A DNA stretch of 6,014 nt from UBA5420 sp964485345. Lineage in GTDB: Bacteria > Bacillota > Limnochordia > Darwinibacteriales > Darwinibacteriaceae. The notes under the pieces were generated by a model. It was given only the letters and a program-made list of their open reading frames with translations, searched no databases and was not told where the DNA came from. Position numbers and translations under genes: made by a program. The stretch is from contig CAZAJB010000116.1 in NCBI GenBank assembly GCA_964485345.1, positions 1 to 6,014 on the forward strand, written 5' to 3'. Numbering within the stretch: position 1 is the stretch's first letter; each line of letters begins with the position of its first letter. This document shows, in pieces, positions 5,986-6,014 of this stretch.

Positions 5986-6014
5986 CGGGGCGTGGCGCAG
6001 TTTGGCTAGCGCGC
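5986..6014 (+). tRNA. tRNA 5' part, probably tRNA-Pro, cut by the window edge
   Basis: The last 29 bases fit the start of a tRNA exactly: acceptor strand CGGGGCG (5986-5992), T8 (5993), D stem GCGC (5995-5998) pairing with GCGC (6009-6012), A14 (5999), the D-loop GG (6004-6005), and A21 (6008). The first base C and the block CGGGGCGTGGCGCAG are typical of bacterial tRNA-Pro, where C1 pairs with G72. The anticodon is outside the window, so identity is an inference. A strong promoter stands just upstream. Confidence 0.85.

Noticed and set aside
5986..6014. Initiator tRNA-fMet, because the first base is C
   Set aside because: Bacterial initiator tRNAs usually begin CGCGGGGTGGAGCAG; CGGGGCGTGGCGCAG fits tRNA-Pro better. 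The anticodon is not visible, so this is not fully excluded.
1..6014. Mobile element, CRISPR array, toxin-antitoxin or defence system
   Set aside because: No transposase, integrase, spaced repeats or defence-type genes are seen; every large open frame belongs to a known housekeeping or sporulation family.

Overview
The window reads as one plus-strand block of core genes from a spore-forming Bacillota, probably an anaerobic, clostridia-like lineage. Evidence for this is a GerM-type GerMN protein, a cell-wall amidase with a copper-amine-oxidase-like stalk plus AMIN domains, a clostridial-looking MurD variant, strong AGGAGG-type ribosome binding sites, and a two-subunit-type class I fumarase beta chain. 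I cannot name a genus from sequence alone. Six protein genes are complete, and the window ends inside a tRNA gene.

Layout: (1) 39-1895, a secreted N-acetylmuramoyl-L-alanine amidase, followed after 13 bp by (2) 1909-2442, a membrane-anchored single-domain GerM-like protein. (3) 2443-2632 is a non-coding gap of 190 bp with small hairpins but no convincing terminator or promoter. (4) 2633-5916 is a very tight four-gene unit: murD, a fumarate/tartrate hydratase beta subunit (ATGA overlap with murD), rph (starts directly after the previous stop codon) and rdgB (GTG start directly after the rph stop). (5) 5917-5985 carries an 11-bp tandem repeat, a strong sigma-A-like promoter with extended -10, and then (6) the 5' end of a tRNA, probably tRNA-Pro, cut by the window edge at 6014.

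The genes mix cell-envelope work (amidase, GerM, MurD), RNA and nucleotide housekeeping (RNase PH trims tRNA 3' ends; RdgB removes non-canonical purine triphosphates) and one metabolic subunit. The order gerM...rph-rdgB matches what is known from Bacillus subtilis (gerM-rph-ysnA), with murD and the fumarase beta gene lying between gerM and rph here. The most notable points are the orphan hydratase beta subunit with no alpha subunit beside it, the phased 11-bp repeat in the UP-element position of the tRNA promoter, and a 15-bp in-frame tandem repeat in the amidase stalk domain. I see no mobile element, CRISPR array or clearly new multi-gene system; this is mostly an ordinary housekeeping region.
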